A stretch of DNA of 64,000 nt, taken from positions 248,001-312,000 of the forward strand of contig NZ_JANHMQ010000002.1 of assembly GCF_024609325.1 (NCBI RefSeq), read 5' to 3'. This document shows, piece after piece, positions 52,298 to 61,213 of the stretch (the first letter of the stretch is position 1; the number at the start of each line of letters is the position of its first letter). Under the pieces are notes generated by a model that was not told where the DNA came from, searched no databases, and worked only from the letters and a program-made list of their open reading frames with translations. This DNA comes from Geothrix fuzhouensis. Lineage in GTDB: Bacteria; Acidobacteriota; Holophagae; Holophagales; Holophagaceae. The position numbers were made by a program, and so were the translations under genes.

Positions 52298-53767
52298 ATG
52301 GAGATGGTTCTCGATCCCACCCTCGACCCGGGCGCGTCCAGCCCCTTGTATCTGCAGCTGCAGCGGCGGCTGCGGGGGTTGATTCAGGAAGGCGAGTGGC
52401 GGCCGGGTTCCCGATTGCCGGCGGTGCCGGAACTGGCGCAGCGCTGGGGCGTCCACCGCCTGACGGTGCTGAAGGCCCTGGCGGGCCTGAAGCGCACGGG
52501 CTGGATCCAGACCGTCCAGGGCAGGGGCAGTTTCGTCGCGCCCCGGCTGCCCGAAGCGCCGGGTCTGCGAGCCAGCAGTGACTTCCCGTTCGAGGGCTCT
52601 CCCCTGTTGGTCCACGATGGCGAGCTGGGCTCGTGGCTGGGCGAAACCCTGGAGCGGGTCCAGGACCGCCACCTGGTGAGCTTTTCCGCCGGCTTCATCC
52701 CTTCCGACCTGCTGCCGGGCGAGCAGTTGCGCCGGATCACCACCCAGGTGCTCAAGGAGCTGGGCTCCGAAGCCTGGGTCTACTCCGCCCCGGCGGGTCA
52801 TCCGCCCTACCTCGAGGCGGTCAGCCGCTGGCTCGCCTCCGAGGGCGAACCCATCGACGAGGGCTGGGGCATCCGCTCCTTGCCCGGCGCCCAATCCGGC
52901 CTGGCCCTGGCCCTGGAATCCTTCACGGTACCCGGTGACCGGGTGCTGGTGGAAAGCCCCTGCTATGTGGGCATCCTGGCCATGATCCGCGCCCTGGGCC
53001 GGGAGGCGGTGCCCGTGCCCGTGGATCGCCAGGGGCTGGATCCCGACCGCTTGGCCTCGACCCTCCAGCGCAGCGAAGCCAAGCTGCTCTTCACGGTGCC
53101 CAGCTTCCACAATCCCACGGGCATGACCCAGTCCAAGGCCCGCCGGGAGCGGGTGCTGGCCGTCGCCCGGACCCACGGCGTGATCGTGGTGACGGATTCC
53201 GCCTATGGCGACCTGCGCTTCACCGGCAACTCCCTCCCGCCCTACCGGCGCCTGGAGGGGGCCGATAATGTCATCCACCTGGGGAGCTTCTCCAAGTCCC
53301 TGGCGGCAGGCTTGCGCCTGGGCTACCTCATCGCGAAGGACGACCTGCTGCGGCGCATGGCGCTCATCCAGGAAGTGCAGACCATCGGCCAGCCTCCCCT
53401 CTTGCAGGCGGTGGTGGCCCGGTTCCTCGATACCGGCGGATTCCGGCGTCATCTGGCCCGCCTCCGGCGCGCCCTGAAGGAGCGCCGCGACGCCATGGTG
53501 GAGGCCCTGGCCGAGCACTTCCCCCCAGGCACCCAGGTCTCCGAGCCCAAGGGCGGCATGCATCTGTGGGTGGTGATGCCCGAGGGCTTCTCCGCCCTGG
53601 ACCTACACCGCGATGCTCTGCAGCACGGCATCGGCTTCGCGCCGGGTCCGCTCTTCTTCGCCGACGGCCGCGGTACCAACTGCCTCCGCCTCAACTTCTC
53701 CACGCACGACCCTGCGACCACCCGGGAGGCCATCGCGCGCCTCGGGCACCTGGTCCGCCGGGCCTGA
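52298..53767 (+). CDS. MocR-type regulator (GntR domain fused to aminotransferase)
   Basis: This 489-residue protein has an N-terminal GntR winged helix (about 10-85; L-P-A-V-P-E-L-A-Q-R-W-G-V-H-R-L-T-V). A PLP-dependent aminotransferase I/II-like domain covers about 110-485, with the PLP lysine expected in G-S-F-S-K-S-L-A-A-G-L-R. Such proteins sense PLP or amino-acid adducts. The start is uncertain: ATG 52298 and 52304 have no good ribosome site, while GGAGG at 52276 precedes an out-of-frame ATG at 52285. It lies 20 bases before ilvE. Confidence 0.85.
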   Translation: MEMVLDPTLDPGASSPLYLQLQRRLRGLIQEGEWRPGSRLPAVPELAQRWGVHRLTVLKALAGLKRTGWIQTVQGRGSFVAPRLPEAPGLRASSDFPFEGSPLLVHDGELGSWLGETLERVQDRHLVSFSAGFIPSDLLPGEQLRRITTQVLKELGSEAWVYSAPAGHPPYLEAVSRWLASEGEPIDEGWGIRSLPGAQSGLALALESFTVPGDRVLVESPCYVGILAMIRALGREAVPVPVDRQGLDPDRLASTLQRSEAKLLFTVPSFHNPTGMTQSKARRERVLAVARTHGVIVVTDSAYGDLRFTGNSLPPYRRLEGADNVIHLGSFSKSLAAGLRLGYLIAKDDLLRRMALIQEVQTIGQPPLLQAVVARFLDTGGFRRHLARLRRALKERRDAMVEALAEHFPPGTQVSEPKGGMHLWVVMPEGFSALDLHRDALQHGIGFAPGPLFFADGRGTNCLRLNFSTHDPATTREAIARLGHLVRRA

Positions 53768-53787
53768 TCCATCTCCAAGGAGCGCCT

Positions 53788-54900
53788 GTGAATCCCGTGA
53801 TGTCCACTCCCACCCTCGAGATCCACCCCTCGGACCACGCCGCCAGCCCAGAGCAGCGCGCCAAGCTCATGACCAATCCCCGCTTCGGCCAGGTGTTCAC
53901 CGACCACATGGTGGTGATTCCCTACAAGGACGGGCAGGGCTGGGGGAAGGGCATGTTGAAGGCCTACGGTCCCATCGAGCTGTCCCCGGCCGCCTCCGTG
54001 CTGCACTACGGCCAGGCCATCTTTGAAGGCTTCAAGGCCTACAAGCAGAAGGACGGCACCATCGCCGCCTTCCGCCCCGAGGCCAATGCCCGCCGCTTCG
54101 CCACCTCGGCCGCGCGCCTCGCCATGCCAGAACTCCCCGAGGCGCGCTTCCTCGAGGCCGCCAAGGCCCTGATCACCCAGGACCAGGCCTGGGTGCCCGG
54201 CGCCGTGGGCGAGAGTCTCTACATGCGCCCCCTCATGATCGGCACCGAGCCCGCGCTGGGTGTCCACGCCAGCAGCGAGTACCTCTTTCTCCTCATGGCC
54301 TGCCCCAGCGGCGCCTATTTCTCCGGCGGCGTGAAGCCCGTGACCGTCTGGATCTCCGAGGACTACGTCCGGGCGGCCCCCGGCGGCACCGGCTTCGCCA
54401 AGTGCGCCGGCAACTACGCCGCCAGCCTCGTGGCCCAGAGCCAGGCCAAGGACCAGGGCTGCGACCAGGTGGTGTGGCTCGACGCCATCCACCGCAGAAA
54501 CATCGAGGAAATGGGCGGCATGAACATCTTCTTCGTCTATCAGGAGAAGGGCGAGACGGTGGTGGTGACACCCGAGCTCACCGGCACGCTGCTGCCCGGC
54601 ATCACCCGCGACAGCCTGCTGCAGTTGGCCCGTGAGCAGGGCTTCCGCGCCGAGGAGCGCAAGGTCACTGTGGACGAGTGGCGCGCCGCCATCCATGATG
54701 GCCGCATGACCGAGACCTTCGCCTGCGGCACCGCTGCGGTGATCACGCCCGTGGGGCGCGTGAAGTCCAAGCAGGGCGAGTGGCTGGTGAACAAGGGCGA
54801 GACCGGCCCCGTGGCCGCCAAGCTGCGCGAGTCGCTCCTCAACCTTCAGCACGGCATCGCGCCGGATACCCATGGCTGGATGAAGACGATCGTCGGATAA
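53788..54900 (+). CDS. ilvE: Branched-chain amino acid aminotransferase
   Basis: This 370-residue class IV aminotransferase has L-H-Y-G-Q-A-I-F-E-G, the PLP lysine in G-G-T-G-F-A-K-C-A-G-N-Y, and F-A-C-G-T-A-A-V-I-T-P. It interconverts leucine, isoleucine and valine with their keto acids. The start is GTG at 53788, with AAGGAG five bases upstream; ATG 53800 would be too far from that site. The gap to the MocR gene is 20 bases, suggesting one operon. Confidence 0.95.
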   Translation: MNPVMSTPTLEIHPSDHAASPEQRAKLMTNPRFGQVFTDHMVVIPYKDGQGWGKGMLKAYGPIELSPAASVLHYGQAIFEGFKAYKQKDGTIAAFRPEANARRFATSAARLAMPELPEARFLEAAKALITQDQAWVPGAVGESLYMRPLMIGTEPALGVHASSEYLFLLMACPSGAYFSGGVKPVTVWISEDYVRAAPGGTGFAKCAGNYAASLVAQSQAKDQGCDQVVWLDAIHRRNIEEMGGMNIFFVYQEKGETVVVTPELTGTLLPGITRDSLLQLAREQGFRAEERKVTVDEWRAAIHDGRMTETFACGTAAVITPVGRVKSKQGEWLVNKGETGPVAAKLRESLLNLQHGIAPDTHGWMKTIVG

Positions 54901-54943
54901 TCCAAATCGGGCCGGAACCGCGTCCGGCGCGTCGGAGGGGGCC

Positions 54944-56329
54944 ATGCCCACCGTCCGCCAGCAGGGATCCGGCCGGGGAGTCCGCCTCCTCGCCGGATCC
55001 TTGGCCGTTCTGGTCTGGGGTTGCGCAACGCCGCATCCCCTGGCTTATACCCCCGCCGTGCCTGAACCGATCCGCCGTGGAATCCAAGTGGTGGAGGTAG
55101 TATCTGTCACGCCGGAAGCAGGGACGCAGCCCCACCTGGACGGTGAGATCGGCAAGGGGCACGCCACCGGCAAAGGAGCGGCCGCTGGCGCAGCCACCGG
55201 GGCCACCGCTGGGTTGCTAGCCTCTTTGCAGACCGGGCCCTTCTTCGTGATTCTCGCGCCCATCCTGGTCCCGGCAGGCACCCTGGTGGGTGGCGCGGGA
55301 GGTGCGGCGGTCGGCTATACCCGAGGCATTCCGGAGAAAGAGGCGCAGGCGGTGCAGGCGCTGCTCACCCGCAATCAGACGGATCTTTCCGCAGAACTCG
55401 CCGCCCAAGTGCTCCTGCGCCTGCCCCAGGCAGGGAAGACCCAGGCCTCCCCAGGTACCGCACCGGATCTGCGCCTGGAGGTTTCCGCGCTTTCCTGGGG
55501 GCTGTACGGCGGGGCTGGGGCCCACCCCATGGCCGACTTTGAACTGACCGTGTTCTACCGTGTGCTGGATCCGCAGGGAACCTGCCTGTTGTCCCGGCGG
55601 TTCACCGTGGGCGGTCCCCGGCGTCCCTTCCAGGACTGGAGCGCGGAAGAAGGGAAAAGATTGCGGGAGGCCCTGACAGCCACTGTGGAAACAGCCGCTG
55701 AAGCCGTCGCGGACTCAGCCTTCCTCATCCAGGATTTCTACCTCTCGAAGACGACGACCCCTTCGACTTGCGGACTGCTGCCCCGTCGGCCGGGGCAGGT
55801 GCTCCTGGCGGGGTCTCCGCTCCACGGCGCCAACCCGAAGGTGGAGGGGCTCAGCCCCGTCTTGCAATGGGAAGCGTTTCCCCGGCGGGAGGATCTCGAC
55901 CACGATGCCGGACGGCTGTTCGAGAGCATTTCCGCGGTGAGGTACGACCTCCGGATCTGGTCCTCGGTCGGAGGCGGTCCCGGCCAACTGGCATATGAAC
56001 GACTGGGGCTGAAGCTGGAACCGCGTACCGATCCGGCGGAGCCCCCGGCGGCTCCTGGAGACGATCCTCGACCTGCCGCGGTGGCCTTCGTGGAACACCG
56101 CGTGGACTGCGTCCTGGCGCCGGGCACGGAATACCTCTGGTCCGTGCGGGCCCGTTTCAGTCTCGATGGAGAAGAGCGCGCCTGCCGCTGGTCCATGAAC
56201 CAGGCTCCGGATATCCGGGCCCAGCCTGCCTTCCGGCGCTGGCTCCCGTATAGCCTGCCTCCCTCTCGTGGGCTTTGCCTCTACGACGGCATTCCACCTC
56301 TGCGCCATCACCGTTTTCGCACGCCCTGA
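54944..56329 (+). CDS. Lipoprotein with glycine-zipper segment, unknown function
   Basis: This 461-residue protein has a lipoprotein signal ending V-L-V-W-G-C-A-T. A glycine-zipper-like membrane segment (about 75-130) with repeated G-x3-G and A-G-A-A-T-G-A-T-A-G comes next. Several beta-rich regions with no recognised motif follow. The C-terminal third (about 300-450) contains a repeated aromatic pattern (L-Q-W-E-A-F, Y-L-W-S-V-R-A-R-F). It is probably anchored in the outer membrane. The ATG has GGAGGGGG upstream. Confidence 0.55.
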   Translation: MPTVRQQGSGRGVRLLAGSLAVLVWGCATPHPLAYTPAVPEPIRRGIQVVEVVSVTPEAGTQPHLDGEIGKGHATGKGAAAGAATGATAGLLASLQTGPFFVILAPILVPAGTLVGGAGGAAVGYTRGIPEKEAQAVQALLTRNQTDLSAELAAQVLLRLPQAGKTQASPGTAPDLRLEVSALSWGLYGGAGAHPMADFELTVFYRVLDPQGTCLLSRRFTVGGPRRPFQDWSAEEGKRLREALTATVETAAEAVADSAFLIQDFYLSKTTTPSTCGLLPRRPGQVLLAGSPLHGANPKVEGLSPVLQWEAFPRREDLDHDAGRLFESISAVRYDLRIWSSVGGGPGQLAYERLGLKLEPRTDPAEPPAAPGDDPRPAAVAFVEHRVDCVLAPGTEYLWSVRARFSLDGEERACRWSMNQAPDIRAQPAFRRWLPYSLPPSRGLCLYDGIPPLRHHRFRTP

Positions 56330-56414
56330 CCCACCCATTCATTCTTGACCTAAGGGTTAGATGAAGATTTCGGTCTACCGGCGTAGCCTGAGGGCCTTTG
56401 ACAAGGAGGAACCC

Positions 56415-56768
56415 ATGGTGTTGATCCGTTCCGTGGTGGTAGGTCTCATCGCGAGCGCCGTAGCGCTCAGCGCAGCCCCGACCAAGATCGGCGCTGCGTC
56501 CTGCAAGATGTGCCACAAGGTCCAGTTCGAGTCCTGGAGTGCCTCTGCGCACGCCAAGACCAAGCCGGTCCTGGATTGTGAGGGCTGCCACGGCCCCGGA
56601 AGCGAATACAAGTCCCTCAAGATCATGAAGGATCCCGCCGCCGCAAAGAAGGCCGGGCTCATCATGCCGGACAAGGCCCAGTGCGCCACCTGCCACGGCA
56701 AAAAGAAAGTGTCCCCCATGACCGACGCGATGTTCGCGAAGGTTCACGCGCACAAAAAGAAGGCCTGA
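56415..56768 (+). CDS. Small triheme c-type cytochrome
   Basis: This 117-residue protein has a signal peptide (about 1-23) and three C-x2-C-H heme-binding motifs: C-K-M-C-H, C-E-G-C-H and C-A-T-C-H. The spacing, with W-x-x-S-A-H-A between the first two, resembles cytochrome c554/c3-type electron carriers. It would act in the periplasm, passing electrons to external or periplasmic acceptors. AAGGAGG lies seven bases before the ATG at 56415. It is convergent with the radical SAM gene. Confidence 0.85.
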   Translation: MVLIRSVVVGLIASAVALSAAPTKIGAASCKMCHKVQFESWSASAHAKTKPVLDCEGCHGPGSEYKSLKIMKDPAAAKKAGLIMPDKAQCATCHGKKKVSPMTDAMFAKVHAHKKKA

Positions 56769-56819
56769 ACCGTTGGCGTCCTGACCCTCCGTGCGCCCGT
56801 CCTGTGGGCGCGCGGAGGG

Positions 56820-57890
56820 TCAACCCATCATCGCGTGCTTGGCGAGCCACATCGGCAGGGCCTTCAGGTTGTAGTAGGTGCCTAGGTTGTAGAAGCAGGT
56901 CGAGGAGCAGTGGGGCAGGCATGCTTCCTTGGCCGCCCGCAGCGCCTCGGGATTGAAGTCTGGTTTCCAGATGCGGCCCCAGTCATAGGAGTGGGTGATC
57001 AGATCGAAGCACGGAGCCACCGATCCGTCCGGTTTGATCAGTGCGCCGTTATGACCAGCCCGGCAGTCCCAGGGCTCGATCTTGCCCCGCATGCGGTCCT
57101 TCATGGCCCGGAGGTGTTCGGGCGCATTGACCATGCACCAGCCCTGGTCCTGCCTCTCGATGAGCCAGTCCAGGAGCGCGTCCACCTCCTCGAACTGCTC
57201 GGGCCGGATGCTCAGGCCATTCTCCCGATGGGCGTAGTGGTCGATGTCGACCATGTGCTGAGGCTCTTCGTTGAGGTGGTAATCGGTGCCGATGCCGTTC
57301 TGATGGGCGATCTCGGTGAGCATCTTGACGTCTTTGAGGTTCGTCCCGCAGATGTTGATGTTGAAGAAAAGGATGTAGCCGTAGGTCTTCTGCTGCTCCA
57401 CGAGGTAGCGGAACTGGGGTTCGATGGCCAGCAGCGCCTTCGGCAGCCCCTTGCGCGGCGCCACACAATCTACGGCCAGGTTGATGGCAGTCACGCCGGC
57501 CTGGCCCGCTGCGTCGATGAAGGCCCGGTCCATGAGGTAGCCGTTGGTCGGCAGGTAGACGAAGAAGCCGTTCTGGCTGCCGTACCGGATTACGTTCAGG
57601 ATGAACTCCTTCCGCACCAGGGGCTCGCCGCCCATGATGGCGAGGACCCGGCAGCCCACGGTCTTGAGCCAGTCGATGGAAGACCGTGCCGTGTCCAGTG
57701 TCATGCCCTCCCGGCCGTTGTCGTTCTGGAAGCAGTAGTGGCAATCGATATTGCACTTCCAGTCGGTGAAGAGGTAGCAGAGCAGGGGCCGGAACTCGTC
57801 CGGCCGCAGCCGCGATCCGACGTAGGGGACGGCCCAGCGCCGGATGGCCCGGGCCCCGTTGAGGCTCCTGTACCGAAGCGTGTCCAGCAT
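56820..57890 (-). CDS. Radical SAM protein with SPASM-like C-terminal cysteines
   Basis: This 356-residue protein has the radical SAM motif C-N-I-D-C-H-Y-C (C-x3-C-x2-C) near 47-54 and a G-G-E-P motif near 85. Extra cysteines near the C terminus (C-R-A-G, P-C-F-D, C-L-P-H-C-S-S-T-C) are typical of an auxiliary-cluster SPASM domain. It begins near an L-L-C-Y-L-F-T-D-W-K strand. SPASM enzymes often modify peptides or sugars; the substrate is unknown, and no obvious peptide precursor is nearby. Confidence 0.8.
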   Translation of the reverse strand: MLDTLRYRSLNGARAIRRWAVPYVGSRLRPDEFRPLLCYLFTDWKCNIDCHYCFQNDNGREGMTLDTARSSIDWLKTVGCRVLAIMGGEPLVRKEFILNVIRYGSQNGFFVYLPTNGYLMDRAFIDAAGQAGVTAINLAVDCVAPRKGLPKALLAIEPQFRYLVEQQKTYGYILFFNINICGTNLKDVKMLTEIAHQNGIGTDYHLNEEPQHMVDIDHYAHRENGLSIRPEQFEEVDALLDWLIERQDQGWCMVNAPEHLRAMKDRMRGKIEPWDCRAGHNGALIKPDGSVAPCFDLITHSYDWGRIWKPDFNPEALRAAKEACLPHCSSTCFYNLGTYYNLKALPMWLAKHAMMG

Positions 57891-58225
57891 CGCCCCCTCC
57901 TTTCATCCCCGATCGCCGGACGATCGGGCCTTGAAAACCGGAAAGCCGCTTTGACCATGATCCGTCCAGCTCGCCCGCCATCCCCTTCAAGGACGCAAAG
58001 GCAGATCGGACGCCCCCATGGTACGGCGCTGACATGTGCCTGCCCCTCTTTTTTCGGGGCGGAGCCCTGATCTATCAGGCGATTGAAACCAATCGGACCT
58101 CGGCGGAGGTCGCCAATGGGGGATTCCCTCCGCGTCATGCTGGCACGGACCTGATTGTGGCGCGTCAAAAAGAATTCATCTGGCGGGTTCATAATGAATG
58201 GAACTTCCATTCTTTATGAAAGGGC
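57891..58225. other. Non-coding gap with three inverted repeats
   Basis: Upstream of the radical SAM gene lies CCCGATCG-CCGGA-CGATCGGG (57908-57928), a possible operator or leader hairpin. At 58042-58060 is GCCCC...GGGGC around a pyrimidine loop. At 58188-58220 is a 15-bp stem with one mismatch. I find no convincing gene. Confidence 0.5.
58188..58220 (-). terminator. AT-rich hairpin after the small gene at 58226
   Basis: TTCATAATGAATGGA (58188-58202) pairs with TCCATTCTTTATGAA (58206-58220), one mismatch, loop ACT. It lies five bases from the stop of the minus-strand gene at 58226. There is no T run, so termination is uncertain. Confidence 0.4.
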
Positions 58226-58552
58226 CTACTGAAAGGCCTGAAAGGCACCAGAGCGCCTTGATAAGTCTTCAGTGAGACTGCGAGCCAAGGGTTTAGCCTT
58301 GGGGCCACCGAGTGTGATCAGATGGGCCAGGCTGACTTGGATGCGCTTTCTCCTGGCGTATCGGATCGCGTCGATTGAAGCCAAACAAGCCTCATGGGCT
58401 TCTCCAACATTGCGGGAGATCAGATCAAGCAGGGGCAACAAGTCAGGGCGATCCAAGTCCTGCAAGGCACTGCGAAGGCTCCCAATTAAGTGCAGCGATA
58501 GGTGCGCCCGGCGCTCAACGAAGCGCACAAGGGTCTGCTGGGTTTCAGGCAT
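58226..58552 (-). CDS. Small helical protein of unknown function
   Basis: This 108-residue protein is almost entirely helical, rich in Leu, Arg and Ala, with no signal or membrane segment. It has the look of a helical bundle (L-H-L-I-G-S-L-R-S-A-L-Q-D-L and S-L-A-H-L-I-T-L-G-G). AGGAGGAG lies four bases before the ATG, a strong argument that it is real. The sequence immediately upstream (58589-58712) folds strongly. It lies near the edge of a phage-like region and may belong to it. Confidence 0.6.
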   Translation of the reverse strand: MPETQQTLVRFVERRAHLSLHLIGSLRSALQDLDRPDLLPLLDLISRNVGEAHEACLASIDAIRYARRKRIQVSLAHLITLGGPKAKPLARSLTEDLSRRSGAFQAFQ

Positions 58553-59165
58553 AACTCCTCCTGGGCTCGGGGCCCTGGCGTCGGGGGTCTAGAAACCGCG
58601 CACAGCTGCGGCCCGGCTTATTTCCTGGTTGAGGTGTTGTATTCGCCGGATCCCCGACAAGGGGAGTCCCCGAGCTGACGGGCTCGGGGTCCGGCTGTAC
58701 ATGGGTTTCTAGGCCCGGGAATAGTCTACCGGTGGATGGCCGGCGATGAGATGATCACCCCAGGATTGCCAGGGCCATGCCAAAGCCTCCCCGCCGGTCG
58801 ATTGAAACGGGGATATGCGAGGCGGCATAAAGACTTGGGGTAGACCGAAGGGGGTAGGCCTAAGGCCAGTGTCGCCATTTCGGTGACAGGTCGGCCGATC
58901 GGATAGACGGAACCCTGACGCTAGTGGGCGCCGAGGCCTTGCCGCAATTGGTTTTATGACGCTGATTGGACAGCTGTTGCCTATCTGCAAGTGCTAGGCC
59001 AAGGGACGAAAGCGGATCAACCCGACCCCACACCCAGCGGCCATTGCTGGCCAGTCGCGGGAAGTTCGGTTGCTGCCGAGGTCGTGTCGTTGCGAGGGGA
59101 AAGAATTCGTTTGGTGATCTTCACCACGGCTTGTGGGGTAGGCGCTGGAATGTATTGAGTGGTCA
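58553..59165. other. Gap containing a strongly structured segment
   Basis: This 613-base stretch has no convincing gene. Its first part (58589-58712) is a compact foldable segment; the rest has irregular composition and no clear motif. It separates the small gene from the phage tail-type genes. Confidence 0.5.
58589..58712. ncRNA. Possible structured RNA with alternative pairings
   Basis: An outer stem CTAGAAACC (58589-58597) with GGTTTCTAG (58704-58712) encloses GCCGGA-T-CCCCGA (58645-58657) with TCGGGG-TCCGGC (58684-58695). Two alternative hairpins are exclusive of that stem: CCCCGAGC (58668-58675) with GCTCGGGG (58682-58689), and GGATCCCC (58648-58655) with GGGGAGTCC (58661-58669). Alternative folds suggest a switch or leader. 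The orientation is unknown; on the minus strand it would be the 5' leader of the 108-residue gene. Confidence 0.4.
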
Positions 59166-60017
59166 TCAGTCGAACCTCATGGCGAGAACGACGGTGCCAC
59201 CATAGAAAAGAGTTGTATTAGGTATGGATACGTTGGCACTCGGCATGATCGTGTGGGTGGTCCCATCCCAGAGCGTGGCCGGGACACTCACAGATGGGGA
59301 AAGATCTGCACTAAAAACCATGAAGAAATTGAGTGACGCCGAACTCTCGCCCTTACCCCAGCCCCGCACTGCGGCGAGATAGATATCGGCGGCGTCGGCA
59401 TAAGTTCCAGTCGGCGGAGCGGTGCAGTTCCAATGTGAATAAGATACGGGCACCGAGCCCACCGCACTTAGGACTTGTGAGAAGCCAGTGTTGTAAGCAA
59501 AAGAGAGACAAAGAGCGCCGTCCCCAGTATCTGCGCCTGTGGACCCATGGCTTCGCTCTACGGAAAAACCATAATGATCATTTGTGGCCGTGGAACTTTG
59601 CCCATACCAGCAGCAGAATCTGTTTACTTCACCACTAAATCGGCAGTTATAAACATTAGCAGTGGCAGTGATGGTGATCAGCCTACGTGTGGTCATACTC
59701 CCAGTCAAATTACCGGCGCCATCATGACCTGTCGCAACCGTCACCCATAGTGATGGGTAAGTCGCTCCGGTTCCCGTTCCATAATCGACCTTGAGGAACA
59801 ATGGCGCGGTTGCCTGAAGCGAGTCCTGCATGGCCCAAACCTCTGAACCGGCTACCGTTCCTGGGGTAGTGGGCTTTACAACAGTTGCCCAATCAATATT
59901 ATTCCATACTTTAGACCATCCTGCTGCGGTTAGCGCATCCGATAGAGGTGAAAAGAGACTACGGAAAAGCGCGTCTGTGGTGATCAATGAAGATAGATTG
60001 GCAGATGATGCGGCCAT
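59166..60017 (-). CDS. Phage tail-type protein
   Basis: This 283-residue protein is beta-rich, with many Ser, Thr and Gly residues and no signal peptide. It contains a W-K-V-W-N-N-I-D-W-A segment near the start and ends V-V-L-A-M-R-F-D. The composition and its place as the last gene in a tail-gene series suggest a tail fibre or tip protein. The DNA here is visibly AT-richer than in the housekeeping genes. The specific function is unknown. Confidence 0.55.
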   Translation of the reverse strand: MAASSANLSSLITTDALFRSLFSPLSDALTAAGWSKVWNNIDWATVVKPTTPGTVAGSEVWAMQDSLQATAPLFLKVDYGTGTGATYPSLWVTVATGHDGAGNLTGSMTTRRLITITATANVYNCRFSGEVNRFCCWYGQSSTATNDHYGFSVERSHGSTGADTGDGALCLSFAYNTGFSQVLSAVGSVPVSYSHWNCTAPPTGTYADAADIYLAAVRGWGKGESSASLNFFMVFSADLSPSVSVPATLWDGTTHTIMPSANVSIPNTTLFYGGTVVLAMRFD

Positions 60018-60025
60018 AGCTGCTC

Positions 60026-61213
60026 CTACAACGCGTGCATGATGACGTTATCTATATCGGTATGGTCAATAGCAGTCGTGTATTCTGTGCAGATTTTCAT
60101 CACTGCGATATCTGCAAGCACCGATTGGATTTCGGTATTGGTGGCAACCCGGTCGCCCGCAAAGGCACTTCCAAACCGCCAATCGGCTGAAGTACTCAAA
60201 TTGAAAAGATATGTAGTCCATGCATTTAAGGTTGGTATCGTCCCATTCACACTTATCTGCACACCGTTGGTCCCAATCAGGGTCAGGATGCCCGGGTCAG
60301 CGTTGTAGGCTGGGGCTGTACGGACTCGAATATCAAAGGTGATGGTCCCGCCAAAATAAGCGCTTTTATTCCCGAGGAATTTTGCAGGAGCATTGAAATA
60401 GGTCGTCAGACCCACATTCCAATCATCCATGGTCCCCCACCCGCCCGGGTTCCAGCTAGTCGTGCCATCATTCGCGACACTCCAACCATCCATGCCGATA
60501 TCGAAAGTGCTGGAGATGTCGGGTGTCCCTGTTGTTGGCGGAGCGACCTCATGAGGCTGGTGGACGATGGTGACCGTGATCGCCTTGGCTACACTCGGAT
60601 CGGTGTTGCGCACGGAGACCCAGGCCATATTGGACGGTGTGGAGTCTAGGTTCGCGCAGGTGGTGACAGGATCCTGCTGGATGATGAGTTTCCCGCTGGT
60701 GGTGGTGTTCTGGCAGACCAGGCCCATGCCCGCCAAGGGTGGCGTGGTGGTGGACCGACTGATATCCGCCAGGCAAGCCGCCTGGGAGTCGTAGATCCGA
60801 ACCTCGGCGGGTGAATCGGTGCCGACGGAGAGGAGATGAGTAGTTCGCGCTAATTCAAAGGCAAGGCGATCTGAGGCCCCAGGCTGGATGACCGGTAGGG
60901 TGACGGTCGTGGTCATCCGCGGGAGGACCCCGCTGCCCGCCCAGGTTGGCACGCCGGCCACCATGGTGAAGACCTGCCCATCCGCGCCTGCAGCCTTGCG
61001 GCCAGGCGTCCCGGCGGTGCCGCCCACAATCAGGTCACCCAGGGAGGTCATCGGGTTGGCCATCTTGGTGGCGATGGCGTCGGCATGGACTTTCAGAAGG
61101 GCGTCAATGCTGGTGAAGTTCCCATTGATAGCAGCAGCCCACACCTGGTTGTTGTCGATGCCGTCGCTTTCGACGGGGAGGTAGAAGCTGAAGTTGGTCG
61201 TCAGGCCGCTCAT
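60026..61213 (-). CDS. Phage tail fibre-type protein
   Basis: This 395-residue protein starts with a tail-fibre-like N terminus (L-P-V-E-S-D-G-I-D-N-N-Q-V-W and N-G-N-F-T-S-I-D-A-L-L). A Gly-rich stretch (D-L-I-V-G-G-T-A-G-T-P) and a beta-rich C-terminal region follow. The ATG at 61213 overlaps the preceding stop by one base (TGATG), so translation is coupled. Base composition falls in its C-terminal half. It is probably an attachment or baseplate fibre. Confidence 0.65.
   Translation of the reverse strand: MSGLTTNFSFYLPVESDGIDNNQVWAAAINGNFTSIDALLKVHADAIATKMANPMTSLGDLIVGGTAGTPGRKAAGADGQVFTMVAGVPTWAGSGVLPRMTTTVTLPVIQPGASDRLAFELARTTHLLSVGTDSPAEVRIYDSQAACLADISRSTTTPPLAGMGLVCQNTTTSGKLIIQQDPVTTCANLDSTPSNMAWVSVRNTDPSVAKAITVTIVHQPHEVAPPTTGTPDISSTFDIGMDGWSVANDGTTSWNPGGWGTMDDWNVGLTTYFNAPAKFLGNKSAYFGGTITFDIRVRTAPAYNADPGILTLIGTNGVQISVNGTIPTLNAWTTYLFNLSTSADWRFGSAFAGDRVATNTEIQSVLADIAVMKICTEYTTAIDHTDIDNVIMHAL

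Noticed and set aside
52228-52581. Plus-strand frame with a good ribosome site overlapping the MocR start
   Set aside because: After a few codons it becomes Gly/Ala/Pro-rich shadow of the GntR domain; kept only as a note on the uncertain start.
58034-58219. 61-codon open frame on the plus strand
   Set aside because: No ribosome site, and it overlaps two inverted repeats.
58709-58990. 93-codon open frame on the minus strand
   Set aside because: No ribosome site, atypical composition, and it overlaps the structured segment.
58589-59000. Cyclic-di-GMP or cobalamin riboswitch
   Set aside because: A few short motifs resemble GEMM-type cores, but order and pairing do not match.
58226-60017. Diversity-generating retroelement (small helical protein near tail genes)
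   Set aside because: No reverse transcriptase and no template/variable repeat pair is visible in the window.
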